Source: Burhinus oedicnemus (taxonomy: Eukaryota; Chordata; Aves; Charadriiformes; Burhinidae). From it: DNA of 64,000 nt. Position 1 is the first letter of the stretch; the number at the start of each line of letters is the position of its first letter. Below are positions 26,680 to 39,350 of this stretch, piece by piece. The notes below the pieces were generated by a model that was not told the DNA's origin, ran no database searches, and saw only the letters and a list, made by a program, of their open reading frames with translations. Where the stretch lies: positions 787,737-851,736 of the forward strand of contig VFFE01009164.1 of assembly GCA_008921705.1 (NCBI GenBank). The letters are read 5' to 3'. A program made the translations under genes and the position numbers.

Positions 26680-27350
26680 AGTTCTTACTGCATCATGATG
26701 CCGGCCTCGTATTTTGCCTGTATTCATATTTAATCAGGGTATTATTGTGTATTTTTCCAAATACTACCTTGCCTGCAGCTATGGCAGCAGCCTTTTAGAA
26801 GAGTCTTTTAAATTGTAATTAAATAAAATAAATATACACAGAAAGAGTGCAGAAGCTGTTCATTGAGGACAAGAGCATTCGGGATGCAAGAGGTGCTATT
26901 TTTCTGTGTTGATCTCTAATAATTTGCATAAACCACCTGCCTTAGTTTATCCAACTGTTAAATTGTTATAAGAGCACGTTTCTCCCCCCAAGGGCTGTGG
27001 ACAGAACTCATTAATGTTTCATAAACACTTTCAAATGCTTTTGTAAGATCAGCCTATTCATAGCGGGTCACACTAATGAGATCTACCGATAAAAGGTAAA
27101 AACCAGGTATTATTATAATATTATTCACTTTCAAACACAAATATTTTGATGGAGTATAACAATCACGGCACCTCTACAATGAGAAATTTATTATAATTTT
27201 TAATTAAAGCTTTATTTCTAATTAAAACAGCATTAATTCTACAGCAATAATATTTTTTCCATTGACAAGCCAATCAAAATTCTGACACTGATAGTCAGAG
27301 ATTTTGTAATTAAATTCTTTATGACATATCCCAGCTCTGACTCTGATTTT
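26680..27350. promoter_or_regulatory. AT-rich, homeodomain-site-rich block, candidate conserved noncoding element
   Basis: The block is AT-rich without being simple repeat, and it holds TAATTA at 26816, 27201, 27219 and 27307, plus ATTAAT and CCAATCA motifs. TAATTA is the core site of many homeodomain factors. Such texture is common in vertebrate developmental enhancers, but I cannot measure conservation from one sequence. Confidence 0.3.
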
Positions 27351-30300
27351 TATCCATCTCAGTAGACAGTGCTGCCAGCAGCTTTCCACAATAATTTAAT
27401 AATTTCTGAGAGAGCAGCCATTCATTTATAAGCCACCTTCCCCCCTCCCTGTGATATAAACCTTTCTTAACAATAAAGCCTGGATTTTCTTCTCTCTTCA
27501 CCCTCAGTTAAGAGGGTTATTGCCTATTTCCAGTGACCTCTGAAATGGGCCAGATGCAGCTGTATGAGCCAGGTGTTGACTAGAAGCATTAAGCATCAGG
27601 GCTTACTCTCAGCTCCCACAGCATCTCTGGGTGGCTCAACTGGGACCTGGAGAGCGTGGGACACCAGACTGTGGTGTGCCTCCAGCGAAGGCGTGAGGGC
27701 AGGGTGCAGCATGGCAGATGTGCCATCATACACAATAGCTCCCTCACAAGGCAATGAAAAGCCAGTCTAATTGCTAATGCACAGACACAGAGAGGAGCTA
27801 GAGTTTGCCCTATTCTGAATCATGGAGATTTAAAAGATTTCCTACGTTACTTCAGTTTTCCAAAGAAATATCTGCATTTTCAAAGGTGAGGTCTCTCCCA
27901 GACAGGTCCAAGTGTTCTTTCAAGGATGCCCTCAACTTCTCTTGTAAAGGATCCCTGAGGGTAGTGCTTAACGCCTCGTGGAGGATGCTCAGTTCTCCAA
28001 AGCTAGGTATGAGGTACCAACTGCATATGTTCAGATAAACATCTAAAGTTGGTGGAATTATGGCTACCAGTATTTCATAAATACGTAAAACATATTATTA
28101 CATACTGTCTTCCAGGTCTTTTTTCTCTGTTTTCAATCCTGGGACTGCCTAATAGATGTTAGCTTTGCTTACACAAGGTTCCCCAAAGAAGTGCCTTCTG
28201 GAGAGAGGGATCTGTGCAAAGATTTCCTCTCCTACACATCTTCAGAGCCAGCTCTAAAGCAGGCTGGAAAAGTGAAGTCCTGCTCTGCAGGAATTCCTAT
28301 ATTTTTAGTTAACTGATCAAAGTGAAACATTTGAGAATGCATGTTATATGAAGCAGAAAAGCTGAAATGATAACAGTGAATTGTTTCAACACCGCAGAAA
28401 TTAATTTGCAGCTAGCTTTTTAATTTACAATTCCAATGAAATTAAAAAGTTGCTGCAGAATATTTTGATTCATCTGAAACTCTGTTTCCAATGGAACAAA
28501 TACAATAGCAATACTGAATCTTGCTAGTGATTTTTGAGGCTATTTGATTTTGAACCCCCGTTCTTCAAAATATCTTTTTTGAGGAGACTTTGTTGAGTGC
28601 AGGTAATAGACCCAGCAGCTGAGAAGGGAAGTTCAGCTTGGGTGCCTTGCATTGTCCTCCAGTGGAGCCTTTCTCCCCACGGCAGGGTGCCTAGGAAAGA
28701 CACCCTGCAAACACAGGCACCTAATTTTGGAGCTCCAAGGCTCCTGTTTAGATGTAAATAAAACATTTTGCTATGGATTTTCTTCAACTCCACATAATCA
28801 GTTTTTGCAGTAGGAAGGAGATGATCAGCAAAGTAGCAGAGGATGTTGCATGGCAGAAAGAACATCTTGACTGCTAAGTGATGTTTCCTTCATTAATTGC
28901 TTGGAAAAAAAATAAAAATCTTGGCTCTTTAAGAAGGCAAGCAGGCCCAAATTTACAGGGTTACCATACAGCCACAAGGTATACATGCTTGAAAGATAAA
29001 AATTCAGTTTTAAACATAGGTGCTTGATATCCACTGGAAGGGAGCTGATAAAAGGTTACCCTGTCCAGAATGAAGTGAAGACTATATTTGCTAGGAGTCT
29101 GTACATACAGCACTGCTGGAAAACTAAGTTTTCTAACAATGTACAAGTCTGTTACCTGTTAACCTGAAATAGCTTTCAAGAATTCTGAAGGTAATAAGTA
29201 ACATCGATGTTGCTGCTCTATGAAAAGTATTGAGATCCTGAGGAGGCCACTTTCTTTGCTACTGATCTACTGAATGCTATGAAATTTAAAAACGTGGGCC
29301 AGAGCTGGCCTACAAATACCTTTCTCCTGGAGAGACTGAAAACTGTGAAACTCTACTACAATGACCAGAAGAAGGTAACTGACCATAAAAGACATCTACA
29401 AATTTATAAACTGTGAATTATTAGGGATGAAACAGCCCACTCGTCCCCAGACAGATATGGGGATACAGCTGGTAAGTAACTCAGAGAGTGGTCCTTCTTC
29501 TCAAAAGGTCTCCTGCTCTTGTCTCTAAAGTACATAAGGCTTTTCCCAGCTATTTTATCCAGCTACTTTCTGGACCTTTGACTTTTAATGAAACACAGAA
29601 GCAAAATGTTCTTTTGCAAGCCTTGTGAACATGGAAAGAAACTTTTCTTGCAAGCTTTCCATTTTGCACAATCCTTTTTGAAGGTCTGCCAACTGTATCA
29701 ACAGCAAAACAACACTGGATTGTGTATAACAGAAGTTAAAAATATGATGCGCATGTCCCAGAAACTATGATCACGTTGTTGACCCTTGTAACACAGCCAT
29801 GGCACAGTTGCAATGAAACATACTCCCTTTGACTACAGGAGGTCTGCAGTTCCCACTGACACCTGGAGGTGGAAGTACCCTTGAAGGTATACGAGTGTTG
29901 ATCCAGATGCAGCAAAATCTCCACCAGAGCAGCTGAACCCTGCTCTACTGAAGAGATGGAAAGAGACAGTGAGGGGCCTTGACTTTGCCCACGGCATCCG
30001 CCGAGCCTGAGCGCTCCCCCGTGAGCTGGAAGGCGCTGACCTGGCAAAGCACTGTCAACCGAAAGTGACAGCCACTCCTGTCACCTCTTATCTTCTCCGC
30101 AGCTCAAGGACCAAAAGTAAAAAGCTCATTGTAGAGAAGATCCGGGGAGGATGTCTTCTGAGTGTCTGACAAACCTGGCCATTTCAATGCTATTGTCCCC
30201 ATACACCGTAGAAGATACAAACAATGCCTTTATGCCATTGAGACAAGAATTCAGGGGTCACTTCTTCAAAAATGGGAGCTGTAGTGTGAATATGTCTGAT

Positions 30301-30494
30301 AGATGCATTCACTGCTAGAAGATGCTAAATCTTTCTCACTGGTATACTTAAAAAGGGCAGGGATCTTAGTTCTTCTCAGCAAGCCACCAAGTGATATTAC
30401 TTCTATTCTAATAGCTTTCCTGTTGGCAATCTGTAAGCTCAGGGAGGAAGTTTTTTTGGCTGGTCCTGCCAGCAAGATCAGAACCACCTTGCTG

Positions 30495-30514
30495 ATGGAA
30501 CAGGCCTGTTCCAT
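30495..30514. repeat. Perfect 20-bp palindrome
   Basis: ATGGAACAGG is followed directly by its reverse complement CCTGTTCCAT. The GGAACA/TGTTCC arms resemble steroid-receptor half-sites, but the spacing is 4 instead of the 3 expected for a glucocorticoid-type element. Confidence 0.75.
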
Positions 30515-31280
30515 ATGGGATTAAAATTGTACAGGGAAGATTTTGTTTTTATTAGACACATTGTACTCCCTTAACAACCAGAATAGCACTGATGGATTTA
30601 CCTGTGTGGAGAAACACAGAGCTGTGCAGCTTCCAATGTCACCCAACGCTGGATCACCATACGCTGCTGGCTATACTGGTGAGCAGCCATCTAAACTGCA
30701 GTCTTCTGAACAAGCATTCACGCTTGGATGTGCTAGAGGAAGTTTACGACAGGTCCATGCCTGCTCCTTCACTCTTCAACATCTACATTTTTGTGTTGAG
30801 TTCTTCTGTAATGATTATATCTTTATAGCACAAGCCCCCATTTTTGCTTAGTTGAGAAGAGTCATTACATACCTGATGATCTGGAAGCTCCACTGTAACA
30901 TTTCCAAACCTCACTGCTAACTAATTAACAAAAGAACAAACCCAGCGCAGAACTACTTACTGTCACTTTTTGCTGCCCATGAGTCCAAAATGAATCTCAT
31001 CTGAAGCGTACAAGCATACCTTTGGACTGAGGATTGGCTTTAAAATTCATCTGAAAAATATATAAGAAGACATTAAAACTGAAATCTAGCCTCATGTGAG
31101 AATACTGATGCCGACTGACACACACACCTAGAAATGTACGTGCTGAGCGTACAGTGTTTGCACTGAACAGATCTCTGGTTGTGTAACTGAATGCAATGAT
31201 TAAAAGAAAAACCTCAGGGCCAGAATCAACATCAGGTCAGGGTTTACCCTCTGTGGCACCCATTTTGCAAGTCTTTTTAG

Positions 31281-31370
31281 GATCTAGGTGAACCTGCTCT
31301 GGCAGGGGGGTTGGACTAGATGATCTCCAGAGGTGCCTTGCAACCCCTGTGGTTCTGTGATTCTGTGATC
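31281..31370 (+). mobile_element. CR1 LINE 3'-end fragment
   Basis: About 90 bp matches the extreme 3' end of chicken-repeat-1 elements in sense orientation: a CCTGCTCTGGCAGG block, then GGTTGGACTAGATGATCTCC, then the diagnostic terminal repeat TTCTGTGATTCTGTGAT. It is strongly 5'-truncated, as most CR1 copies are, with no coding part. Confidence 0.92.
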
Positions 31371-33115
31371 ACCAGGCTCTTAAAGCACCTGCAGAATCTC
31401 CATCCAGCCTTCAGGGCCCCCAGCTACCGACGTCCCAAACAGACCTCTTGCAGACAACATCAGCAAAAAGCCTCGAAGCATGAACCCATCCTGGAAACTA
31501 CAATTTGCATTGAACTGTTTCAGGATATTGCAGAACATCTCATACCTTGAGAAGACAAGGACGATATGAGCAAAAGGGCTGGTCTCAAGCTGTGGACTGG
31601 ATCATGAATCAATGCTGATGACAACTATTTGTCAAGTGTGTTTTACATTTCACAAGAGACTTCCAAAACTGTCTGCTGAGAGCTTACTGATCTGAATTTA
31701 ATTAGCCAAAGATTTCCTATAATTTCTTTCAACATGGGAATTATGGCCTTTAGCAGGATTCTTATCAAGGGATCAGGCTCTTCTTTCTTCCCAGTAGACT
31801 GAGCTATCTGCTGTGTTAACTAGGAGATCCCTCCATTACATTGTATTAATAGCTCCAAAGTCCAGGTAACGAGGTTACCTAAATCCAGTAAACGCGTACT
31901 AAATGGCAATGTTAACAATTTAACAATCTAGTTACAAGCAGTAAGTTACAAAAAAAGTCAAGTTGTCTCTGTCTTTCCTTAGTTTTTCCCTTAATGGTCT
32001 CATTAGTTTTTGTAGTTGGGCATAGCAGTTAATGGCCTCAGCAATAAATCCAGCAAAGTGAGGTTTTAAATGATCAAGGCAGATCTGTGCTACTGGTTTG
32101 TCTTGTTATTTGCAGTGTTGACCTCTGCTACCTCTATTTAGGTCATGCTACCTTAACTTTAACTGTTTCAGAATCTAACAGGTGATACCTAACTCTGAAA
32201 TATTAAAACTTGACCACATACATGCCAGGTCAGTGAGTGCTTCAGGCTCTACAAAATTATGTATCAAGGCCTTCCAGGATTACAGTAAATTAAAATCAGA
32301 AGCATTTGAAAACAGTGACAACAAAACCATGGTTTCTTTCTATTTGTCTCTTGCAGTTCAGAACCTTATTATTCAGGTTTTGCCAGCAGCGCGATGAGGG
32401 CCAGAAAGTCCCTTTTAAAAAACAACAACAAAAACCCACCAGTTTTTGTTTAATCACATGACTTGAGGACCAGGGAGCTTAAGGAAGAACGGAAAGGAAA
32501 ACAAAAATGGCAATCAAATCTCAAGACTGGTAGCGATGTGTCTGACACAAAGATTCCTCATTGCAATTTCAGGATCTGTGTATTACGATAATAGTCAGAT
32601 TAGTGATAAAGATCATTGCATTTTGTGTTTCCTTTCTCTTGACAGCTTTCACGTCTGATTCACTGTGGTGTTTATTGAGTCCAGGGATGTTCAGCCAGTG
32701 TACAACTGGAGTAAAACAGCCATGAATCATGCCCTTGACGTGCTCTTTACTGTAGCCACTAACACTTTATAATGTTGTCTAGAAATCCAAAAGAATGATT
32801 TAGTCAAACCGTGGCTTCTATTTCATTTTTATTAAACCTGGCTCTCTGCCTAAACTCGTGGCATTTTGAACAGTGAACTTAGGCTAGAATATATTGCTTT
32901 ACCCGGAACATTTGTAACCTTTATTGATCTGCTCAGGTAAAAGCACAGAGTAAAAGGTCTTTATTATTGATGTGGAAAATATTACTTCTCCATTGTTTTC
33001 CAGTCCACAAACATCTGTCACTTTCTCCTTTATAAATCCCCTTAAGTCTTCCTTGTTCTGGGCCTAGAAATCCCATTCATGGTTAGTTGGTGGGATCCAG
33101 ATGTTTTTCCATATG
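31371..33115. other. Intergenic DNA between two CR1 fragments
   Basis: The sequence is AT-rich, with no coding exon, RNA gene or repeat that I recognise. Confidence 0.55.
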
Positions 33116-33310
33116 GAATCATAGAATGGTTTGGGTTGGAAGGGATCCTTAAAGGTCACCTAGTCCAACTCTGCTGCAATGAGCAGAGACACCTTCTACT
33201 AGATCAGGTTGCTCAGAGCCCTGTCCAACCTGACCTTGAATGTTTCCAGGGATGGAGCACCTACAGCTCCTCTGGGCAGCCTGTTGCAGTGTTTCACCAC
33301 CCTCAAATAG
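33116..33310 (-). mobile_element. CR1 LINE 3'-end fragment, minus strand
   Basis: The + strand starts AATCATAGAATGGTTTGGG, which is the reverse complement of a CR1 3' terminus. It continues through the typical CR1 text around GGTCACCTAGTCCAACTC, AGATCAGGTTGCTCAGAGCC and TGTTTCACCACCCTCA. The copy is about 195 bp and lacks any reverse-transcriptase region. The right boundary is approximate, because similarity fades after 33305. Confidence 0.93.
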
Positions 33311-33599
33311 TTGAATTAACTCTGGCTTACAGCACTTTCTGCACATCTAACTTTTGAATACAATCATTTTGCACAAATACAGCTTACTGTAGTCACCCAT
33401 CTTCTCAGATCAACGCAGTTCCTGCAGCTTTGGGGATGTCCTCTCAGGGACCCCGCTGCATTCCCTTCAATGGATAAGCATCCTTCGGGAGAGCACAGCA
33501 GCTCTGCCGCCTGCTCTTCCCAGCGTGTGCATATTTTCCAAGGGAAAGTCAATTGGCAGCAGAGATTGTTGTGCACATCTTCGCTTTCTGATTTTATCA

Positions 33600-33880
33600 C
33601 CCCTGATTTTATTGCCCCCGCCCCTCCGCTCCCCTCCCAGGCTGGGAAGCCAACTCCCCCCAGCAGCGAGGAGCCGAACGCCTGCACCTGCCCCGGGAGT
33701 TGTGGGTGTGTAGTATCACGGATGATGATTTTTCGATTTTGTTTTTCTGCCTGGTACTTGATGTCTCTAGTCCCTGTATCTGACAGTTCCAGCAGTGTAA
33801 GTAATTATTTTCATACCGGTCGCGAGCCCCGTGACCCGGCCGCGGTCCGGGGAAGCTTACTCGGTGCCTCCACCCTGCCA
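33600..33880. promoter_or_regulatory. GC-rich, CpG-elevated patch
   Basis: A C-rich segment (33614-33640) with GCCCCCGCCCCTCCGC carries Sp1/KLF-type sites. A second CpG cluster at about 33817-33860 includes GGTCGCGAGCC and CCGGCCGCGG. By eye there are about 17 CpG over 270 bp, weaker than the 39-kb patch. It lies about 300 bp right of a CR1 fragment. It may be a regulatory element or a small CpG island; no transcript can be assigned. Confidence 0.4.
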
Positions 33881-36800
33881 GGGCTGCCATTCCAGCCCCC
33901 TTTTTACTCTTACGACTTCTGAGGCAGAAGAAGCCTCCCAAGGTTTTCGGTCAGTGCATGGCTGTCATGTCTCATTTTGCCTGATACACATCAAAGTGAT
34001 ACCTTCGACAAGTGCATTTTCCTATGCCATTTGTTGATTTCTCTTTTCTAATTCCACCTGCTGGGACCCAAACTGTCGCCACATCGGTCACCGGGGCACA
34101 GAAAATTTCCCTGGCTATTTTCTGTGTCTGTGGACAGGATTTTTCAGTTATTAGCATTTGAAAGGATTATTTTTCTATGTGTGTTCTGTTTGTATGAGTA
34201 TGCATTCAGGCCATTTATATTAATTGTTCGTTCCTGTCTGGACCATATGTAAGTTTGTGTATTTGTTTGCATATTAAAGGTAATATCATTTATTCTTGTA
34301 CAAACCAGGTGTGTGTGTCTGCGTGCATGCAAGCAGGCTAATGTATTCATCTCTTCATATATGTGCAGGATGTTCCTGTCTGTGTTACACAAAGATGAGC
34401 AAATGTTGTGGTTTGTTCTTCTGTATGCGGTATGTCTCTATCTGCATGCTAATACTTCCCAGCAGCCTGCTGTTTGAATCCTACAGTAGGCAAGGAAGGC
34501 AGCATGGCTTCCCAACAGAGAACATTTCCATTTTCAGAAATGAATTCAACATGATGTTGCACCATTATGAAAGAAAAAAAAAGTGTTTCACCTGACTGAA
34601 CTCTTTACTCGGATTGGGAACAATGTCATGCTCCCAATGCACTGAAGAACATCTCTGGATCCAGTGGGTGGGATCCATCGTAAAGTCAGGCTAGTCCAGG
34701 CTCATCATCTTGGCTCTTTTTGCAGTCAGTGAAAAAAGTACAGGCCTAGAGACTCCCTCCGTAGACACCCCATCCAACGATAGCTGCCTAAAGTGGTTGG
34801 GAGGACAGCCGTCTAGGGAGAGGTAGGCCATTGAAGCTTGCTGGCTTTTGCTTTGCCAATGTAGGAGGAGAGCTTTACTCACCTCTTTATCTGATGAGGT
34901 GAGTCCTGGGACTCCAGAAAAGCAAAAATAGCTGAACTGAATGTAGCAGTCTTTCTCTTTATATGTTTCATGACCACAGTTTTCCTTGCAAGCAGGTTTC
35001 TCAAGTCTAGACATGGCCCACCCTGGATGAAAGGCATTAAAGGGAGTGGACTAGAATATGTAAACTATAAACAGCACAGGCATTTAATAGCACAGGTCCT
35101 GGAGGGAAGCTTCCACAGAGGAACTGTGGACACAAGACTAACCCCAAAGCCAATGAAATACAATCCCCTTGAATTTATGGGCCTGCATCTGATCCTACAG
35201 GTAAATGATGATTATCTTGCAAACAATGAAATAATTTTTAGTACAGGGGCAAGGCCAACAGCTAATGTTTGCATTGCACTGGAACTGCTGGGCAGACAAA
35301 CAGGATGTCAGTGCTACAGCACTGGTAAGCCTGACGTTGAATTTAAAGCAGCTGTCCCCAATGAGGTCTGAAGATGCTGAGTAAAAACAATAGGGTCCAG
35401 GCAATGAACAATTTTTGATTATTTCCCCCACAGTATTTGTGAAACGAAAGATAGAAATCCAAGGCAAAACCTGGTGCATTTGGGCCATTTGTAGCTATTA
35501 AGACATAAAACAGACACAGATTTGGACTAAGCAAAACTACAAGATATTTATTATCCAGTGGAACTGGTTTTACCCTCACCAAAAAGGTCTTGGAAGTCTA
35601 ATAGGATACTCAAATTCAAAGAAAAGGCAAAGAGATGAGCTTGAGACAGTAACCTGATGGATCTGGGGAAGCACACTTATTTATAGAACAGAAAGGTTTT
35701 TTTATGAGTATCAAGTTACTGATATACATAAAAATTTATAGAAGTGGACTCTTACTATGTTCTAAACCTCTCTGTTCAAGCTGGATTTTTTACATATGAT
35801 GAACTTACAGTTCATCCTTGTGCAGGGTATCAGAATGCTGCAATTTAGGGGAAGTAACTGCCAATACTTATTTTTAAAGGCTGAGAATTTTTTTTGTTTG
35901 TTTGTGAGAATTTCACTGGACTTTGGGTGGAGCTGAATCCAGCTCAGTGTTTTAATAAGAATGTTTTGGATTTGGCTGATTTTACTGTTCTAAATATGGA
36001 GATGCTCTGGATTAATACTTTTTTTTTTAGGGCAGTAATGCCCGATTTCTCTTAGACATGCCTCATAGCTGTAGCTTTTCATTATCCTCTCCTTTCCTCC
36101 CCTCCACCATCACCCCACGACCCATGATCCCGCGGTGTCCCTGCCTTCTGAGATCTATAGCACTATATTTCCTTACCACCAAGCAGCATGTTCTTTTTCT
36201 CTGAGATCTGAACCTGGGAGTGAAAAACAGAATGAAAAAACACAATAAACTTAACAGTTCTCTCTCTTCTTCAGTCTCAGCAATACCTCTGCTCTCTCTT
36301 CTATATCTTATCTTTAATGCTGTCATGCCTCACTAAGGCGGCTTGACTCATGGGTTCGGAACTACTGCTTTTGGTGATGACTTGTTACTTTTTCCCCCCC
36401 CCCTGTTTATCACAACTGAGCTAACTCGACAGCTTTCAGTCGCTGCCAGATTGTCAACACTGGACCCAGACGTTCCCTGTGTACAGCACGAATGTGGTCA
36501 TAGCTTTCCGAGTGCAGCATCTGAAAGCCCGCTGCTCCCTGCTTCTCTCCCTTCCACACCAAATATGCCTCAGTCCTTTCCTGGAGGGATGGCATCGGCA
36601 GCAGGGGGGATTTGGCTCCTTTGCCTGCTTGCCCGGCTGCCTTTCGGTTGAGGTGCCAGCCTGGAAGTCTGTGGTGATGCTGGTGTTGGGATGTGGCTTA
36701 GAGCAGAACTGGAATGGCTGTTTCCCATCTGGTTCAGAGCAGCTGTCAGATGGTAACGAATGCCAGTATCCAACGGCAGGAGCCTGTTTTTGTTGTGTGT

Positions 36801-38750
36801 ACATGTTTGTGTCGTGCATGTGTAACTCCTGAACTGCCTCTGCGCCGGGAAGCAGCTTTCTTCTCTTTGCTACTGAATGCACAGAACGGCACGTAAAGGT
36901 GCATATTACCCTGCGCTGTGGTTTGCAAACCCTAGTTTGCATTGCTCTGGCTCACTAGCTAAAAGGCCAAGTTAATGTGTATGTGTCAATGTAATGAACT
37001 ATTAACTAGAAATACATTTTATCTATATTTTGCAAAGGGATCTGGGAGAGATGCCAGCTTGACATCTTGACTAAGAATCAGAAATGACTGTGATACATCC
37101 TTCGCTTAACGTGTAACATGATCCAACACCTAAAACATCAGCTATGATGTTTATATGTGTTGCTTACATACGAAGCATGCATGTGAAGCAGACCAACCTG
37201 CAGGGTAGTCTTTCTGCAAGGATGCTGTGTCTTCAAGAGTCGTAGAAGTATTGGAAAGCCTATAACAGACCCACAAAAAGGAAACAGGTTCAAAACTTTC
37301 CCCAACAGGACATTTTCAAATAAAAAAGAGTATTTATTCCCTGCAGCAGGCCAGTTTGTATCCCTGCCTAAGGAAAAGTGAGGACTATTTCAAAAGTGAG
37401 TATGGAGAAACAAGAGAAAATAAATAAAAGGCAGGTCATGTTAAAAAATATCACTGCCAGTTTGCGATTCTGGACAAGTCTTTTGTGAAGTTTTAGTTAC
37501 CTCAAGAACCAACTGGGTAATGGGACCGGCTTTCCAGCGCTTGCTGTTGCCCATCTGGCTAAGGGGCTTTGTGCGCTTGGCCAGGACCTGACAACTTTCG
37601 GGACTGTTGGTGTGCGGCATTTAACCAAGGAGAGCAGCTGTTGCTTATTGTAGAGCCAAGATCTCGCCCAGTCCCTGACTGTGAGCTTGTCATATAACCT
37701 AGTCCCGTCATGGAGATAATAACGTTTGCCCTTCTTTAGAAATTACTTTGAGATCTGCCAAAGAAAAAGGCCTATTCAAATGCAAAGCCTGATGCTTTTA
37801 TTTATTAATAGATATTGTGCCAGAGTCACCAATCTGCTCCTGATGCTGAGTGCGGCTCTGAAAACAGGATCTGCCTGCTTGATTTAACCCAGCCGGCGAG
37901 TTGAGGCCTAGGGCTGCTTTGTGATATTGGAAGCAGCATGAAAACAGCCAGATGTTAACCAGCACCAACTCAAGCTCGATGTTATCCTGCCTGTTACTCC
38001 TCTAAAACTCCAGTAACCGTGCTGCTGCCTAAGCTCGCCTGCCGGCAGCACTGCTGCTTCTGACGCAGATAACTGGGCTTCTCAAAACACTCTTATTCCC
38101 TTAGAGGATCACTTGCTCTTGCAAAAAAATAGCAGTTACAAGTAAAACTATCATGTCCCTTGGGGAATATATTTTATCTGCTCCATAGGACTCATAAGGC
38201 CGGCGGCTTTGTGCCGTGTTGCGAAGCACAGCACAAGATTAAAGCAGGTTCACCTGGTGCATTGCCATTGCTGCAGCACTACCTGGGGTTTCTGGAGCCT
38301 CTGGCTCAGCTCAATCTCAGCCAAAATTTCCAGGGAAGACAGACAAAAAAAATACAGAAAACCTCTTTTCAAGCTTGTTCTGGCTTGATCCCTCTGCTGT
38401 CGATGATTAGCAGGTGGGAGGTCTGCCTGTCTCATTTTGTGCTTTCCCTGTTTTCTTTCTGACTGCACTTTCCTGGTGCAAAAAGCCTGGTGCTGATTTC
38501 AGTCTAAGCAGAATTCTGCTGGATCCCTCCTCAAGGGAGGGTTTTATTCAATTACTCTCCCTTCCACACTTACAGTAATAGATGACTTTTTGAAACACTT
38601 CTATTAGAATGAAAGCAGAGGGTGCATTTCCACTGGTAAAGTGATCGACAAACATTTGTTTTACCAGATGAAATGTAAGTGGAAGTAACTTCACTAATGT
38701 GCTTTTACAAAGTTGCTTTCTGGAGCTGGTATGTTACAGTCTGTTTATTT

Positions 38751-38788
38751 TGATTTCTCATATTTAGAACTGATTTCTCATATTAGAA
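38751..38788. repeat. Tandem duplication of a 20-bp unit
   Basis: TGATTTCTCATATTTAGAAC is followed by a second copy that lacks one T and diverges at its end. It lies just left of the CpG-rich patch. Confidence 0.7.
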
Positions 38789-38869
38789 TACCGCCTCTAG
38801 TCACAGAAGCATTTTTATCCCAGACGTCACATAAGCTGATGCATAATTTTAAACCCATTCTTAACCCTC

Positions 38870-39350
38870 CTGTAGGTCCGAGGGAGCACGGCAGAGCCCT
38901 GCCGCTGGATGTGCATCGGGGTGTTTTGACGAATAATTGATTGGCTTAGGCCGGATCGAATTAATATCCTTTTTTTTTTGAGCTCCAAACGAGCTTTTTA
39001 TCTCTATTCCTACCACCAAGAGGAGGTATTCCTAGCATCCAGGCGGCTGGCCGGGGCGGGCCAGGAGATGGCAGCCTCGGCATTGCCATGCCGCAGCCGC
39101 CCGCGGGGCCGCCCGGCTGGGCTCTGCGCGGGTTCGAGGGCGTTTTCCCAGGGGAAATTCCCCCTCAGTAGGCGTGCAAATAAAATAACGGCGCACCGTG
39201 TGCTGTCGTGGATTTAAAGAAAAAAAACCCCGAAGGGGCGTTTTCAGGGGAAGGCTTTGCCTGGCCTGGCAGCCGCTGCGCGGGGCTGCTCCTGCGGGGA
39301 CAGGCAGGGGACAGCGGGGCGGACACCGTGGGAGACGTGTGTGAGCTCAT
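38870..39350. promoter_or_regulatory. CpG-island-like patch between CAV1 and the expected MET side
   Basis: By eye the stretch from about 39040 to 39340 is GC-rich and holds roughly 30 CpG dinucleotides, far above the flanks, which are AT-rich and nearly CpG-free. A looser CpG shoulder begins near 38870. It contains GGGGCGGG (Sp1-type, 39053-39060) and a CTCF-like motif just after it. CpG islands in vertebrates usually mark promoters or unmethylated regulatory elements. No coding exon or clear transcript start can be assigned. It could be a distal regulatory island, an unannotated noncoding RNA promoter or, less likely, the MET first-exon promoter. Confidence 0.6.
39061..39072 (+). promoter_or_regulatory. 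Candidate CTCF site in the CpG-rich patch
   Basis: CCAGGAGATGGC followed by AG matches the CTCF consensus CCASYAGRKGGCRS at all positions except one (G in place of Y). It lies in the CpG-rich patch beside a GGGGCGGG box. Occupancy is inference. Confidence 0.4.

Larger units (their letters stand above)
23721..31280. other. Intergenic DNA between the solo LTR and the first CR1 fragment
   Basis: No gene is evident. The section from 24700 to 27350 is AT-rich and enhancer-like. The section from about 28500 to 31200 has a more mixed base composition and may include old, unrecognised repeat DNA. Open frames here are short and conflicting, and none shows a known domain. Confidence 0.55.
33311..38869. 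other. Intergenic DNA containing the weaker GC-rich patch
   Basis: Open frames cluster on both strands at 33.4-34.0 kb and 36.3-36.95 kb, but they overlap in several frames at once, as expected from GC-rich noncoding DNA. They match no family I know. A (TTTG)n-like run lies near 35.89 kb and a C9 run near 36.39 kb. Confidence 0.55.

Noticed and set aside
36454..36942. Minus-strand open frame of 162 codons, with competing frames on both strands
   Set aside because: Several frames are open at once, as happens in GC-rich noncoding DNA; none encodes a recognisable protein.
39125..39145. GGTTCGAGGG, reminiscent of a tRNA B box
   Set aside because: No matching A box, acceptor stem or cloverleaf could be drawn around it.
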